This document shows, piece by piece, positions 16,517 to 25,069 of a stretch of DNA of 32,496 nucleotides. The position numbers were made by a program, and so were the translations under genes. The notes beneath the pieces were generated by a model. That model was not told the DNA's origin, ran no database searches, and was given only the letters and a program-made list of their open reading frames with translations. Within the stretch, counting starts at the first letter, position 1. Each line of letters opens with the position of its first letter. The stretch is from Bacteroidaceae bacterium (GTDB taxonomy: Bacteria > Bacteroidota > Bacteroidia > Bacteroidales > Bacteroidaceae): assembly GCA_017522785.1 (NCBI GenBank), contig JAFWYF010000014.1:1-32496 (forward strand). Reading direction: 5' to 3'.

Positions 16517-16922
16517 AATATTATGTCAAGCCAAGTTCTATGATACCAAACCGTTGAACAGAAACTATTATAATTCTACTGCTGAAACATAAATACTGCG
16601 TGAATATATGATGCTTAATTGTTGATTCTTAAATTGGTATATAGACGTTATGACTTGTCGTCAAATGTAGTAGTTGGTGTGTTTTGAAGGGTGGTTTTTG
16701 AGGCTTAATTTTATAGGAAAACGCAGTTTTTTTGCGGTGGTTCTTCACCGGAAACAGCACACCCTTGTTATGCGTAAGGTCGGTGCGTTTTGTGATTTTC
16801 TTTTAAATTTGTATCTTTGCGATAAATCGCGAAGAAAGAAAGCACTCGCATTGATAAATATTCAAGCAAGCTTGATATCTACAACTCGCTTGTAATATAG
16901 TAGAAACAGTAATTAGGAATAA
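16517..16922. other. Intergenic region upstream of the DUF4353-like lipoprotein
   Basis: About 400 bp without a gene. It holds a nested hairpin (CACCG 16746-16750/CGGTG 16781-16785 around CCTT/AAGG), the promoter at 16788-16819, and GCGAT-AA-ATCGC (16819-16830) at the expected transcription start. Leader length is about 97 nt. Short frames here look non-coding. Confidence 0.5.
16788..16819 (+). promoter_or_regulatory. Bacteroidetes-type promoter
   Basis: TTTTG (16788-16792), 19 bp, TATCTTTG (16812-16819), exact -7 match. Drives the lipoprotein at 16923. Confidence 0.75.
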
Positions 16923-19055
16923 ATGAAAATAAATAGAATAGGATATATTTTGCAAAGATGGTATAACCTGATTATTATTGCTTTTTTTGCTTTGGTGGTT
17001 GCCTGCACCAAAGGAGATAGTTATGCACCCAAAAGTATAATTGCAAATATTCCCAAGGAACTCCCTGAACTTCCAACAGAGGTAAATCTCGTTCCCGAAA
17101 ATTTCAGGCATACTATAGATGTTTACTACAAGAACGATACGGTACTATTATCGGAATTGCCTCGTGGTGTTACTGCCTCTGTATTTGGGGCAAATGTCTC
17201 TATATCTTCATTAGTCGATAGCGTAGAGTATCTTTTGCATGGCGCTGCCGATAGTGCATCCTTTACATTGCATAGCGAAAAATCGCCTTTGATTACTCTT
17301 ATGCATCTTCGTCTTTTCTCGCGCGACAGAGCTGCAATAGCTGTTACATCGCCCGAAATTGCTTATATCCAAAGTGTCGGTAACTCAATAAACTATATCA
17401 TGGATGGTGTGCCGGGCGACACATCGGCTGTAGTAAAAAAAGCATCGGCACTGTCGGTGCATGGCTCGGCTGTTCTTTGTGGTAATGGGAAACTTGCTCT
17501 GCGTGGTGAGCGCAAAGCCGCAATGAGAGCAACGGGAACATTGGTTGTAGATGGGGTTAATCTCTCTATTGAAATGGCACGTGCGGATGGTATTGTTGCA
17601 GACAGTGGCTTGGTGATAAAAAGTGGTAATATGCAAATTACCTCGTGGAAGGATGCTATAAAATCAAAAGCGGGTAGTGTGGTGTTGCTCAGTGGTAACA
17701 TGGCGCTGAATGGAATAGGTAAAAAAGGCGATGCTGTACAGGCGCGTAACATTATAATGTACGACGGTCATCTGTCGGCCAAAATTGTAGGTGAGGCTTC
17801 GCGTGGATTGAACTCTAAAGGTTCTATATTTATATTGGGTGGCATTCTCGATGTTGAAGCATCGGGTAGTGCTATTTATTCGGCAAAGAAGAACGATTAC
17901 ACTTCGGGAGCATGCATAAAAACCGAGAACCATTTCTACATGGGTGGTGGCTATGTCTCGTTAAATAATAGTGGAGTGGCCGGTAAAGGAGTGAACTGTA
18001 ACGGACAGCTGCAAATAGATGCAGGCACTCTGCTTGTTTGTAACCGAGGCAACGATATTGTGCACGAACTCGATGCTAATGCACACGCATCGGCAAAGGG
18101 AATTAAGTGCGACAGTACAATGCTCATAAATGGCGGAACAATAGAGGTGCTTGTCTTTGGGCAGGGTGAACGTTGTGAGGGCATCGAGTCGAAATATGAT
18201 ATGACTATTGGTGGCAGCACTACTGATATCTATGTTTATGCCAATGACGATGCAATAAATTCCGGTGGAAACTTCGTGATGAATGGTGGCAGGGTATATG
18301 CCTATTCCGTCTCTAACGATGCAATAGATAGTAACGATGGTATTGCATTGAATGATGGCTTGTTAATTGCCAACGGCAGTAACTCGCCAGAACAAGGTAT
18401 AGACACCGATTTTGAAAACAGATACTCTATTACAGGTGGAACAATATTGTCTATAGGTGGTACAATGGGGCCAACACCTTGTCTGCCTAAGAATAGTGCT
18501 ACTTCTCAACCTGTTGTTGTATGGGGTGGAACAGACCTGCAACGTAATAAATATCTAATGTTTTCCAACAGCGATGGCGAGGTTGTCATGGCATACGAAA
18601 TCCCCCGTAACTTGCAACATGGTGGTGTTCTGTTTTCTGCTCCCGAACTTAAAATAGATGAGGCTTATTCTTTGGCTATCGTAGATTCTGTTAGCGACGA
18701 TATGAAATCTTTGAGTTATGGATTATATAAAGATGGGCGCTTTTCGGGAGGGTCAAATGTCGATTGGGTGCAAACTGCTATGTTGGTTGTTGTTGGCGCC
18801 GATGGCAAAACGACAGCTATAAATCCCGATACATTGAAAATGCATGATAGCACAATGATGCCACCGCCAATGCCACCGCATAATGGGGCAATGCCACCTA
18901 TGCCTCCCAACTTCCATCCGCAAGGTGGAATGATGCCACCTCCTCAGGGTGGCTTCCCTCCTCGCATGATGCCTGAAATGCCCGATAGCATAAAAGAGCA
19001 TTTCATGAAACGTAATGATGAGGGCTATTGCATGGGTAATTTGCCGAGTAGATAA
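16923..19055 (+). CDS. DUF4353-like carbohydrate-binding beta-helix lipoprotein with Met/Pro-rich tail
   Basis: 710 residues. Signal peptide with lipobox LVVAC (Cys28) predicts an outer-membrane-anchored lipoprotein. Residues ~150-530 are Gly/Asn-rich beta-helix repeats (INGGTIEV, NDDAINSGGNFVMNGGR, NDAIDSNDGIALNDGLL, TGGTILSIGG), typical of DUF4353 proteins, which are named as carbohydrate-binding. The last ~71 residues (from Met640) are packed with Met and Pro (13 Met; MMPPPMPPHNGAMPP) and look disordered; such tails can bind Cu(I) or associate with peptidoglycan, but I see no direct proof. Own promoter and probable regulation at 16788; convergent with thioredoxin. Confidence 0.8.
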   Translation: MKINRIGYILQRWYNLIIIAFFALVVACTKGDSYAPKSIIANIPKELPELPTEVNLVPENFRHTIDVYYKNDTVLLSELPRGVTASVFGANVSISSLVDSVEYLLHGAADSASFTLHSEKSPLITLMHLRLFSRDRAAIAVTSPEIAYIQSVGNSINYIMDGVPGDTSAVVKKASALSVHGSAVLCGNGKLALRGERKAAMRATGTLVVDGVNLSIEMARADGIVADSGLVIKSGNMQITSWKDAIKSKAGSVVLLSGNMALNGIGKKGDAVQARNIIMYDGHLSAKIVGEASRGLNSKGSIFILGGILDVEASGSAIYSAKKNDYTSGACIKTENHFYMGGGYVSLNNSGVAGKGVNCNGQLQIDAGTLLVCNRGNDIVHELDANAHASAKGIKCDSTMLINGGTIEVLVFGQGERCEGIESKYDMTIGGSTTDIYVYANDDAINSGGNFVMNGGRVYAYSVSNDAIDSNDGIALNDGLLIANGSNSPEQGIDTDFENRYSITGGTILSIGGTMGPTPCLPKNSATSQPVVVWGGTDLQRNKYLMFSNSDGEVVMAYEIPRNLQHGGVLFSAPELKIDEAYSLAIVDSVSDDMKSLSYGLYKDGRFSGGSNVDWVQTAMLVVVGADGKTTAINPDTLKMHDSTMMPPPMPPHNGAMPPMPPNFHPQGGMMPPPQGGFPPRMMPEMPDSIKEHFMKRNDEGYCMGNLPSR

Positions 19056-19060
19056 TAGTT

Positions 19061-19088
19061 GTGTTGCACTGCTTGTACGGTGCAACAC
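19061..19088. terminator. Hairpin between convergent genes
   Basis: GTGTTGCAC (19061-19069) and GTGCAACAC (19080-19088), perfect 9-bp arms, 10-nt loop. It fills the gap between the lipoprotein and thioredoxin stops. No T-run on either side, so possibly a bidirectional 3'-end structure. Confidence 0.5.
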
Positions 19089-19385
19089 CTAAATATGCTG
19101 TTCTATTATCTCTTTTAACTCATTCATGGGCCTTGCTCCACTGGAGCGCCACATAATCTCTCCTTTCTTAAAAAGTATAAGGGTGGGCACCGATTGTATG
19201 CTGTAGCTGTTTGCCAATGCTGTGTTCTTGTCTATATCTATTTTAATTATACGTGCCTTTTCTCCTACTGCTGTTTTTAATTTCTCTAAAACAGGGTGCA
19301 TCGTTTTGCATGGGCCACACCATGTAGCAAAAAAATCTACCAATACAGGTTTGTCATTTGCTATAATCTCTTTGAATGTTTCCAT
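19089..19385 (-). CDS. trxA: Thioredoxin
   Basis: 98 residues, slightly shorter than the usual ~105. The active site is WCGPC (Cys23, Cys26), with the cis-Pro loop SVPT before the final strand-helix (TLILFKKGE). Reduces protein disulfides in the cytoplasm; no signal peptide. It has its own start after an upstream terminator at 19401-19426, so it may be transcribed separately from the OmpH-like gene. Confidence 0.95.
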   Translation of the reverse strand: METFKEIIANDKPVLVDFFATWCGPCKTMHPVLEKLKTAVGEKARIIKIDIDKNTALANSYSIQSVPTLILFKKGEIMWRSSGARPMNELKEIIEQHI

Positions 19386-19400
19386 AAGCTATAAAATTAA

Positions 19401-19426
19401 CAAGCAGAAAGCATGCCTTCTGCTTG
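19401..19426 (-). terminator. Terminator after the OmpH-like gene
   Basis: CAAGCAGAA (19401-19409) and TTCTGCTTG (19418-19426) are perfect 9-bp arms; on the minus strand the stem is followed by TTAATTTTAT. It lies only 15 bp upstream of the thioredoxin start. Confidence 0.7.
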
Positions 19427-19464
19427 TTGAACGTTAATATTATCTGTTTTGTTTGCAGGATAGA

Positions 19465-20067
19465 TTAATCTTCCTCGGCATTATATCTATTGTTCAAACC
19501 TTCAATCACCTCTTGGGTAATATCGAGTGCATCGTTGGCATATAACAAGTTGTCTCCAACACGACTGATAATTAGGTCGTAGTTACGTTGTGCGTTAAAA
19601 TCTTTCAAGAAAGAATTTATAGAGTCGCGTAGAACGACATTGTTCTTTTGGGTCTCTGTAGCAAGCTCATTCACTAAACGTTGCTCGTACACTTTATAAT
19701 CCTCTTGGCGTTTCATGATGCGTGCTTGCTCCTCTTCGGCGCGCTGACGTGTTGCATATACATTGTTTGCCAATTTGTTTTGGAAATCTTCGATGTCGGC
19801 CTGAATTGCTCTGGCTTTTTCGTTTAGCTTCATGCGAATATCCTCGTCCTTACGCAACATCTCTTTGTTCATCGTAAGAGAAAGCTTGTAGTTGTTGAAA
19901 AGCGAGTCAATATCTACATAAGCAATTTTGAGACCTCCGTTTGCTACAGGTGCAGTTACTGCGGGTTGCGCTACTTGTGTGTTGCTATTGTCGTTTGTAC
20001 ACTGTGTGAATGAGAAAATTGTTGCACATACGGCTGTTGCAACACTTAATAAATGGATTTTTTTCAT
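19465..20067 (-). CDS. OmpH/Skp-like periplasmic chaperone, probable lipoprotein
   Basis: 200 residues. Signal peptide with Cys23 (SFTQC), then LKIAYVDIDSLFNNYKL, the beta strand and start of the Skp/OmpH fold, a long charged coiled coil (~65-165), and a return segment (YDLIISRVGDNLLYANDALDIT) that closes the fold. Skp holds unfolded outer-membrane proteins in the periplasm. Skp itself is soluble, so the possible lipidation is notable. It lies 8 bp downstream of the small membrane protein and is probably co-transcribed with it. Confidence 0.85.
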   Translation of the reverse strand: MKKIHLLSVATAVCATIFSFTQCTNDNSNTQVAQPAVTAPVANGGLKIAYVDIDSLFNNYKLSLTMNKEMLRKDEDIRMKLNEKARAIQADIEDFQNKLANNVYATRQRAEEEQARIMKRQEDYKVYEQRLVNELATETQKNNVVLRDSINSFLKDFNAQRNYDLIISRVGDNLLYANDALDITQEVIEGLNNRYNAEED

Positions 20068-20075
20068 GGTTTATT

Positions 20076-20297
20076 TTATTGTTTCTTGTTTTTTATTTCT
20101 TCTACTGCCATTGGATTGGTTTTGCGTGCGTCTCGGTCTTGCGATTGAGCGCATTTAATTCCGCGTTTACGCATCTCTTTATTGCCCCCGACATGTATGT
20201 TTGGAAAACGTCCGTTCTTTTTTATTAGAATGGTTATGGCTAATAATGCGAATGAAATTGCAATTATTAACACTGCTAGTAATGTAGTTTCGAGCAT
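20076..20297 (-). CDS. Small conserved Bacteroidetes membrane protein
   Basis: 73 residues from the ATG at 20297 (an in-frame GTG two codons earlier is less likely). One N-terminal membrane helix (ETTLLAVLIIAISFALLAIT) is followed by a positively charged tail with GRFPNIHVGGNKEMRKRGIKCAQSQD split across a turn. I recall similar short proteins, with the FPN-H-GGNK-MRK-GI-C-SQD pattern, across Bacteroidales, but no function. Its place just before the OmpH-like gene suggests an envelope role. Confidence 0.75.
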   Translation of the reverse strand: MLETTLLAVLIIAISFALLAITILIKKNGRFPNIHVGGNKEMRKRGIKCAQSQDRDARKTNPMAVEEIKNKKQ

Positions 20298-20341
20298 TTC
20301 CACTATTTTTGCTATCGGGTTTGTTTATAATCTCTGTTTCC

Positions 20342-20376
20342 TACGAATGTCCATTCGTAAATCAGTTACAAATATA
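20342..20376 (-). promoter_or_regulatory. -7 box and palindrome upstream of the small membrane gene
   Basis: On the minus strand, TATATTTG (20376-20369) is an exact TAnnTTTG match, although no clear -33 was found. Just downstream, TACGAATG (20342-20349) and CATTCGTA (20352-20359) form a perfect palindrome with a 2-bp centre at about +10 to +27 of the transcript, a plausible operator or leader hairpin. Confidence 0.5.
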
Positions 20377-20502
20377 GAGTTTTTATTGCCTATTTATACG
20401 TGTGATGGGGTAAAAAAACAAAAAAATATTGTAGATTACAGATATTTTAAACAATATTTACAATGTTAAAACTATAATTAACACATTTAAACGTCAAATA
20501 AT

Positions 20503-21960
20503 ATGGAAAAATTGAATTTGGAACCTAAAAATTTGTTCGACTTCTTTGCACAGATATGCGAAATTCCTCATGGTTCAAAACATGAAGAGAAGATATCACT
20601 CTTTTTGCAAAATTTTGGAAAAGAACTCGGATTGGAAACTATAGCCGATGAAATGGGTAATGTCCTCATAAAGAAACCCGCGACACCGGGATATGAAAAT
20701 TGTAAGACGGTTATTTTGCAAAGCCACATGGATATGGTGTGCGACAAACGTAAGGACGTTGAACACGATTTCACAAAAGACCCAATACGTACAGTAGTAG
20801 ATGGTGAATGGTTAATGGCACAAGGTACAACGCTGGGTGCTGACAATGGTGTTGGTGTAGCGGCTGCAATGGCTGTTCTTGCCGATAACACTCTAAAACA
20901 TGGTCCTGTTAATTGTCTTTTCACTGTAGACGAAGAGACTGGTCTCACCGGTGCGCAGGCTTTGTCTGGAGAAATGTTGCAAGGCGATATTCTCATTAAT
21001 CTCGATTCCGAAGACGAAGGCGAAATATTCATCGGTTGTGCCGGTGGTGTATGTAATTATGCCAATTTCCGCTATTTCTGGACACCTATCTCGGGCGATC
21101 TCTTCTTTATGAAAGCCGAAATATCGCGTCTCACAGGTGGACACTCCGGCGACGACATAAACAAAGGACGTGCAAATGCCAATAAATTGCTGAACCGTTT
21201 CTTGTGTCATGTAGCAAATAAATATGAATTCTATCTTTGTGATATTGATGGTGGCAGTTTGCACAATGCAATACCTCGCGAGGCATCGGCTGTTTTTGCT
21301 GTCCCGTCGAGTGAAAAAGAGAATGTTCGTGTCGATTTCAATGTTTTCGCGGCAGAAGTGCAAGAGGAATATAGTGCTACAGAACCCGATATGCAATTAC
21401 GTCTGCAAAGTACCGACCCAATATATCGCTCTTTCGATACCGAAAGCACTATGGGATTGCTCAAATCGGTACATGCAGTGTTTAATGGTGTATTTGCTAT
21501 GAGTCAGGATGTCCCCGGTTTGGTAGAGACATCGAGTAACCTTGCTTCAATACGTAACAATGGCGATAACACAATTACAATTACCACAAGCCAAAGAAGC
21601 TCAATCGAGTCGGCACGCGATAATGTCTCCGACAGCGTAAGAGCGGCTTTTGAGTTGGGTGGAGCAACAGTAACAACAAAAGGACACTATCCCGGTTGGA
21701 AACCAAATATGAACTCACAGATAATGAAAGTGGCCTGTGAACAATACACAAAACTCTTTGGTGGTGAGGCTAAGATTAAGGCTATCCATGCCGGCTTGGA
21801 GTGTGGACTCTTCCTCGAAAAAGCGCCTCACTTGGATATGATATCATTTGGTCCGACAATGCGTGGAGTACACTCTCCCGATGAGAAACTTAATATTCCA
21901 TCGACAGAGCGCTTCTGGAAACATCTGGTGGCAATATTGGAGAATATTCTACAGGCATAA
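20503..21960 (+). CDS. pepD: Aminoacyl-histidine dipeptidase PepD (M20 family)
   Basis: 485 residues, the usual length. EIPHGSKHEE near the start, metal ligand His75 and Asp77 (QSHMDM), bridging Asp114 (GADNGVG), catalytic Glu144 and metal Glu145 (DEETGLTGA), and GGHSGDDI in the dimerisation domain are the M20C signature. It hydrolyses Xaa-His and other dipeptides in the cytoplasm with two zinc ions. Start ATG 20503. No clear promoter; a lipoprotein gene follows after 63 bp. Confidence 0.95.
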   Translation: MEKLNLEPKNLFDFFAQICEIPHGSKHEEKISLFLQNFGKELGLETIADEMGNVLIKKPATPGYENCKTVILQSHMDMVCDKRKDVEHDFTKDPIRTVVDGEWLMAQGTTLGADNGVGVAAAMAVLADNTLKHGPVNCLFTVDEETGLTGAQALSGEMLQGDILINLDSEDEGEIFIGCAGGVCNYANFRYFWTPISGDLFFMKAEISRLTGGHSGDDINKGRANANKLLNRFLCHVANKYEFYLCDIDGGSLHNAIPREASAVFAVPSSEKENVRVDFNVFAAEVQEEYSATEPDMQLRLQSTDPIYRSFDTESTMGLLKSVHAVFNGVFAMSQDVPGLVETSSNLASIRNNGDNTITITTSQRSSIESARDNVSDSVRAAFELGGATVTTKGHYPGWKPNMNSQIMKVACEQYTKLFGGEAKIKAIHAGLECGLFLEKAPHLDMISFGPTMRGVHSPDEKLNIPSTERFWKHLVAILENILQA

Positions 21961-21991
21961 TAAAAAAAGAATTTCTTCGTTATTTTATGTG

Positions 21992-22007
21992 TAAAGTTTA
22001 AACTTTA
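21992..22007. promoter_or_regulatory. Perfect 16-bp palindrome before the beta-helix lipoprotein
   Basis: TAAAGTTTAAACTTTA has no spacer and ends 16 nt upstream of the ATG at 22024. It is a possible operator or leader hairpin. No recognised regulator matches. Confidence 0.35.
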
Positions 22008-22023
22008 TGAATAGTAGCAATAA

Positions 22024-23484
22024 ATGAAGAAATTATTAAGATATTTAGGTATAATATTTCTGACTTCGGTCATCCTCGTTGCATGCAACGAGGATGACGA
22101 TTTCTCGTCCGATCCATCGTTACGTCTTGCTTTCTCGTGCGACACATTGTCGTTTGACACACTGTTTACAACTATTGGTTCTCCTACGGGTATAATGAAG
22201 GTGTACAATCGCAATGGTTCGGCACTGCGCATACAAAATGTATCTCTAAAGAATGCCGATAAGGGTTTCAGAGTGAATGTCGATGGACAATATTCCAATT
22301 CTATAGAGGGGCTCGAAATTCGTAAAGGAGACAGCCTCTATGTTTTTGTCGAGGTAACTCCAAGAGAGAATGGTGCAGATACTCCTCTGTTCTTGTCCGA
22401 TTCAATCTGCTTTACTCTCGAAAGTGGTGTGCAACAATATGTTACACTGCTTGCCTATGGCAGGGATGTGCAATTTTTACGTGGGAAGGTCATTGAACGC
22501 GACACTTTGCTCACCAAAGGACATTATGTGGTCTATGATAGTTTATATGTGAAGGATGGTGCCACTTTGTCATTGAGTGAGGGATGTACACTCTATTTTC
22601 ATGCTAAGACAGAGCTAAAAGTGCATGGAACTCTGCATGCCAATGGCACATTGGAAGAACCTGTAGTGTTCCGTGGCGACAGAACCGACAATATGTTCGA
22701 TTATCTGCCTTATGACCGTATACCGGGGCAGTGGGGTGGTATCACATTTGCATCTACCAGCAATGGTAATGTATTACGTCATTGCGATATACATAGTGCT
22801 AATTATGGTCTATTTGTACAGCAAGGCGACACAACCAAACAACGTCTTACTATTGAGTCGTCTCGTGTAGAGAATGTCAATGGTAATGCTCTAGAAACAG
22901 TCTGTAGTCGAGTCGATGTCTCCAACTCCTTGATAGCGAACGCGGGTGGGAACTGTGTTAAAATTGTTGGTGGCAGTGTGCGCTTTTTGCATTGTACTAT
23001 TTCCAATTTCTTTGTGTTTAAATTACGTGATGTAGCTTTGGCATTGCATAACTCAATAGACGGCGCACCGGCACCACTTTACGAAGCAACATTTGCAAAT
23101 TGTATTATTGCCGGTTCAAAGGAAGATGAGGTAATGGGCTACCTCTCCAATCTGGGCGATACAGTGGAAAACTGCATAAATTATCGTTTTGTATCGTCAT
23201 TGGTAAATACGATAGACGACGATAACGAAAATTTTATAGATGTAGTATATGATAACAATGAAGAGACTCCGTTTGCAAAGGAGCATTTTCGCTTAATAGA
23301 TAACAAGGAATTTAATTACGATTTTCATCTTACAGACAGCACAACAGCACGTGGCATAGCATCGTCGGAATATTCAGCATCAATAAGATACGATCTCGAT
23401 GGAGTAGAACGTCCTATGGATAAAGCCGACGCCGGTTGTTTCCAATATGTAGAACTGCCGGCAGAAGATGAAACCGTTGAGTAA
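22024..23484 (+). CDS. Beta-helix lipoprotein (right-handed parallel beta-helix)
   Basis: 486 residues. Lipobox ILVAC (Cys21). Residues ~35-160 are an immunoglobulin-like beta domain (FDTLFTTIGSPTGIMKVYNR, SLYVFVEVTPRENG). From ~170 the sequence has right-handed beta-helix turns (DGATLSLSEGCTLYF, ELKVHGTLHANGTLEEPVVF, QWGGITFAS, VLRHCDIHSANYGLFV), ending in FDYDFHL-like DYDFHLTDSTTARG and DADGVERP-like DLDGVERPMDKADAGCFQ. Such proteins are surface lipoproteins, often glycan-linked. The stop directly abuts the rlmH stop. Substrate not predictable. Confidence 0.82.
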   Translation: MKKLLRYLGIIFLTSVILVACNEDDDFSSDPSLRLAFSCDTLSFDTLFTTIGSPTGIMKVYNRNGSALRIQNVSLKNADKGFRVNVDGQYSNSIEGLEIRKGDSLYVFVEVTPRENGADTPLFLSDSICFTLESGVQQYVTLLAYGRDVQFLRGKVIERDTLLTKGHYVVYDSLYVKDGATLSLSEGCTLYFHAKTELKVHGTLHANGTLEEPVVFRGDRTDNMFDYLPYDRIPGQWGGITFASTSNGNVLRHCDIHSANYGLFVQQGDTTKQRLTIESSRVENVNGNALETVCSRVDVSNSLIANAGGNCVKIVGGSVRFLHCTISNFFVFKLRDVALALHNSIDGAPAPLYEATFANCIIAGSKEDEVMGYLSNLGDTVENCINYRFVSSLVNTIDDDNENFIDVVYDNNEETPFAKEHFRLIDNKEFNYDFHLTDSTTARGIASSEYSASIRYDLDGVERPMDKADAGCFQYVELPAEDETVE

Positions 23485-23958
23485 CTACTCGTGATGATAT
23501 GGCATGTGGTTTATAATTGTATAGGCGCGGTACAATTGCTCCACAAAGAGAAGGCGTATCATCTGGTGCGAGAATGTCATGCGGGAAAGTGAAATTTTTT
23601 CATTGGCAACGGAATATATCTTTTGGGAAAATCCGTAAGGCCCACCTACTATAAACAACAAACGCTTAACAGAAATGTTTTGCTTGTGTTCAACCCAAGC
23701 TGCAAATTCTGTGGAGCGAAACTCTTTGCCTCCCTCGTCGAGTAGAACAATGTGGTCGCCACTGTTAATTGACTTTAATATGAACTCAGCCTCTTGCTCT
23801 TTCTGTTGAGCTTCGCTCATTTTACGTGCATTTTTCAATTCTGGAATAACCTCAATGTCGAACGGAATAAAATGCTGAACACGTTGCTTGTATTCCTCTA
23901 TTCCCGATATTATATTCTTGTCAATTGTACGTCCTACAACTAAAAGTGTGATTTTCAT
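23485..23958 (-). CDS. rlmH: 23S rRNA pseudouridine-1915 N3-methyltransferase RlmH
   Basis: 157 residues, standard size. SPOUT fold with IVLLDEGGKEFRSTEFA, SAM-binding knot FIVGGPYGF and the C-terminal LSRMTFSHQMIRLLFVEQLY, then RAYTIINHMPYHHE, essentially diagnostic. It methylates pseudouridine 1915 in helix 69 of the large subunit. The convergent lipoprotein gene ends on the adjacent base, with no gap. A -7 box lies at 23995-24002. Confidence 0.97.
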   Translation of the reverse strand: MKITLLVVGRTIDKNIISGIEEYKQRVQHFIPFDIEVIPELKNARKMSEAQQKEQEAEFILKSINSGDHIVLLDEGGKEFRSTEFAAWVEHKQNISVKRLLFIVGGPYGFSQKIYSVANEKISLSRMTFSHQMIRLLFVEQLYRAYTIINHMPYHHE

Positions 23959-23994
23959 CTCTAAATGGTTTGACTACCTTTTTATAATATATCG

Positions 23995-24002
23995 CGAAGA
24001 TA
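23995..24002 (-). promoter_or_regulatory. -7 box for rlmH
   Basis: TATCTTCG on the minus strand (24002-23995), about 37 nt before the start codon. No clear -33 was seen. Confidence 0.5.
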
Positions 24003-24080
24003 GTAAGTTTCTTTTAAATAGGTGGTATAAAAACGTAACTCTTAAAATGAGAAATGTTTAACCATAAAAATATGATACTT

Positions 24081-24112
24081 TTTGCTACTATAAATGGAAA
24101 TTTCTATCTTCG
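24081..24112 (+). promoter_or_regulatory. nadC promoter
   Basis: TTTG (24081-24084), 20 bp, TATCTTCG (24105-24112). Start of transcription near 24119 leaves about 12 nt of leader. Confidence 0.7.
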
Positions 24113-24130
24113 CACAAAATTTCTACTATT

Positions 24131-24982
24131 ATGAATGTAAAAGACGAACTTATTGACAGGCTCATAGCCCTTGCTTTTGCCGAGGATATAGGCGATGGCG
24201 ACCACACAACACTATCTTCAATTCCTGCCGATGCACAGGGAAAGAATATGTTGCTCATTAAAGAAAATGGAGTGCTTGCGGGTGTAGATATGGCAAGACG
24301 CATTTTCAACCATTTCGACCCTTCGCTTCAGGTCGAGGTGCTTATCGAAGATGGTGCTGAGGTAAAGAAAGGCGACATTGCAATGTATGTTTCCGGAAGT
24401 GTACGTTCTTTGTTGCAAACAGAGCGTTTAATGCTTAATGTTATGCAACGTATGAGTGGTATAGCAACCATGACTCGCCGATATGTACGTCAGTTAGAGG
24501 GTACAAATACTCGTGTGCTTGACACTCGCAAAACAACACCCGGCATGCGCATAATGGAAAAAGAGGCTGTTCGCATAGGTGGTGGTGTAAACCATCGTAT
24601 AGGCCTTTTCGATATGATATTACTAAAAGATAATCATGTCGATTTTGCCGGTGGAATAGAACAGGCGATACGTCGTGCGCAAGAGTATTGCAAGAATAAT
24701 GGCAAAGACCTCAAAATAGAAATCGAGGTTCGCAGTTTCGATGAGCTACAACAGGTTCTTGAGATTGGTGGTGTACAACGTATAATGTTCGATAATTTTA
24801 CACCCGAAATGACAAAGAAGGCTGTGGAAATGGTGGCAGGTCGTTATGAAACTGAATCGTCGGGAGGCATAACCTTCGATACTTTGCGCGATTATGCATT
24901 GGCTGGCGTCGATTTCATATCTGTTGGAGCTCTTACACACTCGGTGATGGGCTTGGATATGAGTTTTAAAGCTGTGCAATAG
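24131..24982 (+). CDS. nadC: Nicotinate-nucleotide diphosphorylase (carboxylating)
   Basis: 283 residues, usual length. N-terminal AFAEDIGDGDHTT, then ERLMLNVMQRMSGIAT, LDTRKTTPGMR and HRIGLFDMILLKDNH (quinolinate and PRPP binding), IEIEVRSFDEL, and ESSGGITFDTLRDYA toward the end. It converts quinolinate and PRPP to nicotinate mononucleotide in de novo NAD synthesis. No nadA or nadB nearby. Its own promoter is at 24081. Confidence 0.97.
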   Translation: MNVKDELIDRLIALAFAEDIGDGDHTTLSSIPADAQGKNMLLIKENGVLAGVDMARRIFNHFDPSLQVEVLIEDGAEVKKGDIAMYVSGSVRSLLQTERLMLNVMQRMSGIATMTRRYVRQLEGTNTRVLDTRKTTPGMRIMEKEAVRIGGGVNHRIGLFDMILLKDNHVDFAGGIEQAIRRAQEYCKNNGKDLKIEIEVRSFDELQQVLEIGGVQRIMFDNFTPEMTKKAVEMVAGRYETESSGGITFDTLRDYALAGVDFISVGALTHSVMGLDMSFKAVQ

Positions 24983-24993
24983 GCTCTTTGTTG

Positions 24994-25013
24994 AGTAAAA
25001 CTTCTGTTTTACT
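24994..25013 (+). terminator. Weak hairpin after nadC
   Basis: AGTAAAAC, loop TTCT, GTTTTACT: perfect 8-bp stem but no T-run. Confidence 0.45.
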
Positions 25014-25022
25014 GATTTCGTC

Positions 25023-25052
25023 TTGATATATACGTAAAAAGTGTTAGTTTTG
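25023..25052 (+). promoter_or_regulatory. Promoter of the sensor-kinase operon
   Basis: TTG (25023-25025), 19 bp, TAGTTTTG (25045-25052), exact TAnnTTTG. Transcription would start near 25059, only about 10 nt before the ATG at 25070. Confidence 0.65.
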
Positions 25053-25069
25053 GCACAATATTCTGTCGT

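Noticed and set aside
16674-16895. Short plus-strand open frame upstream of the lipoprotein
   Set aside because: It covers the promoter and hairpin and shows no recognisable protein features.
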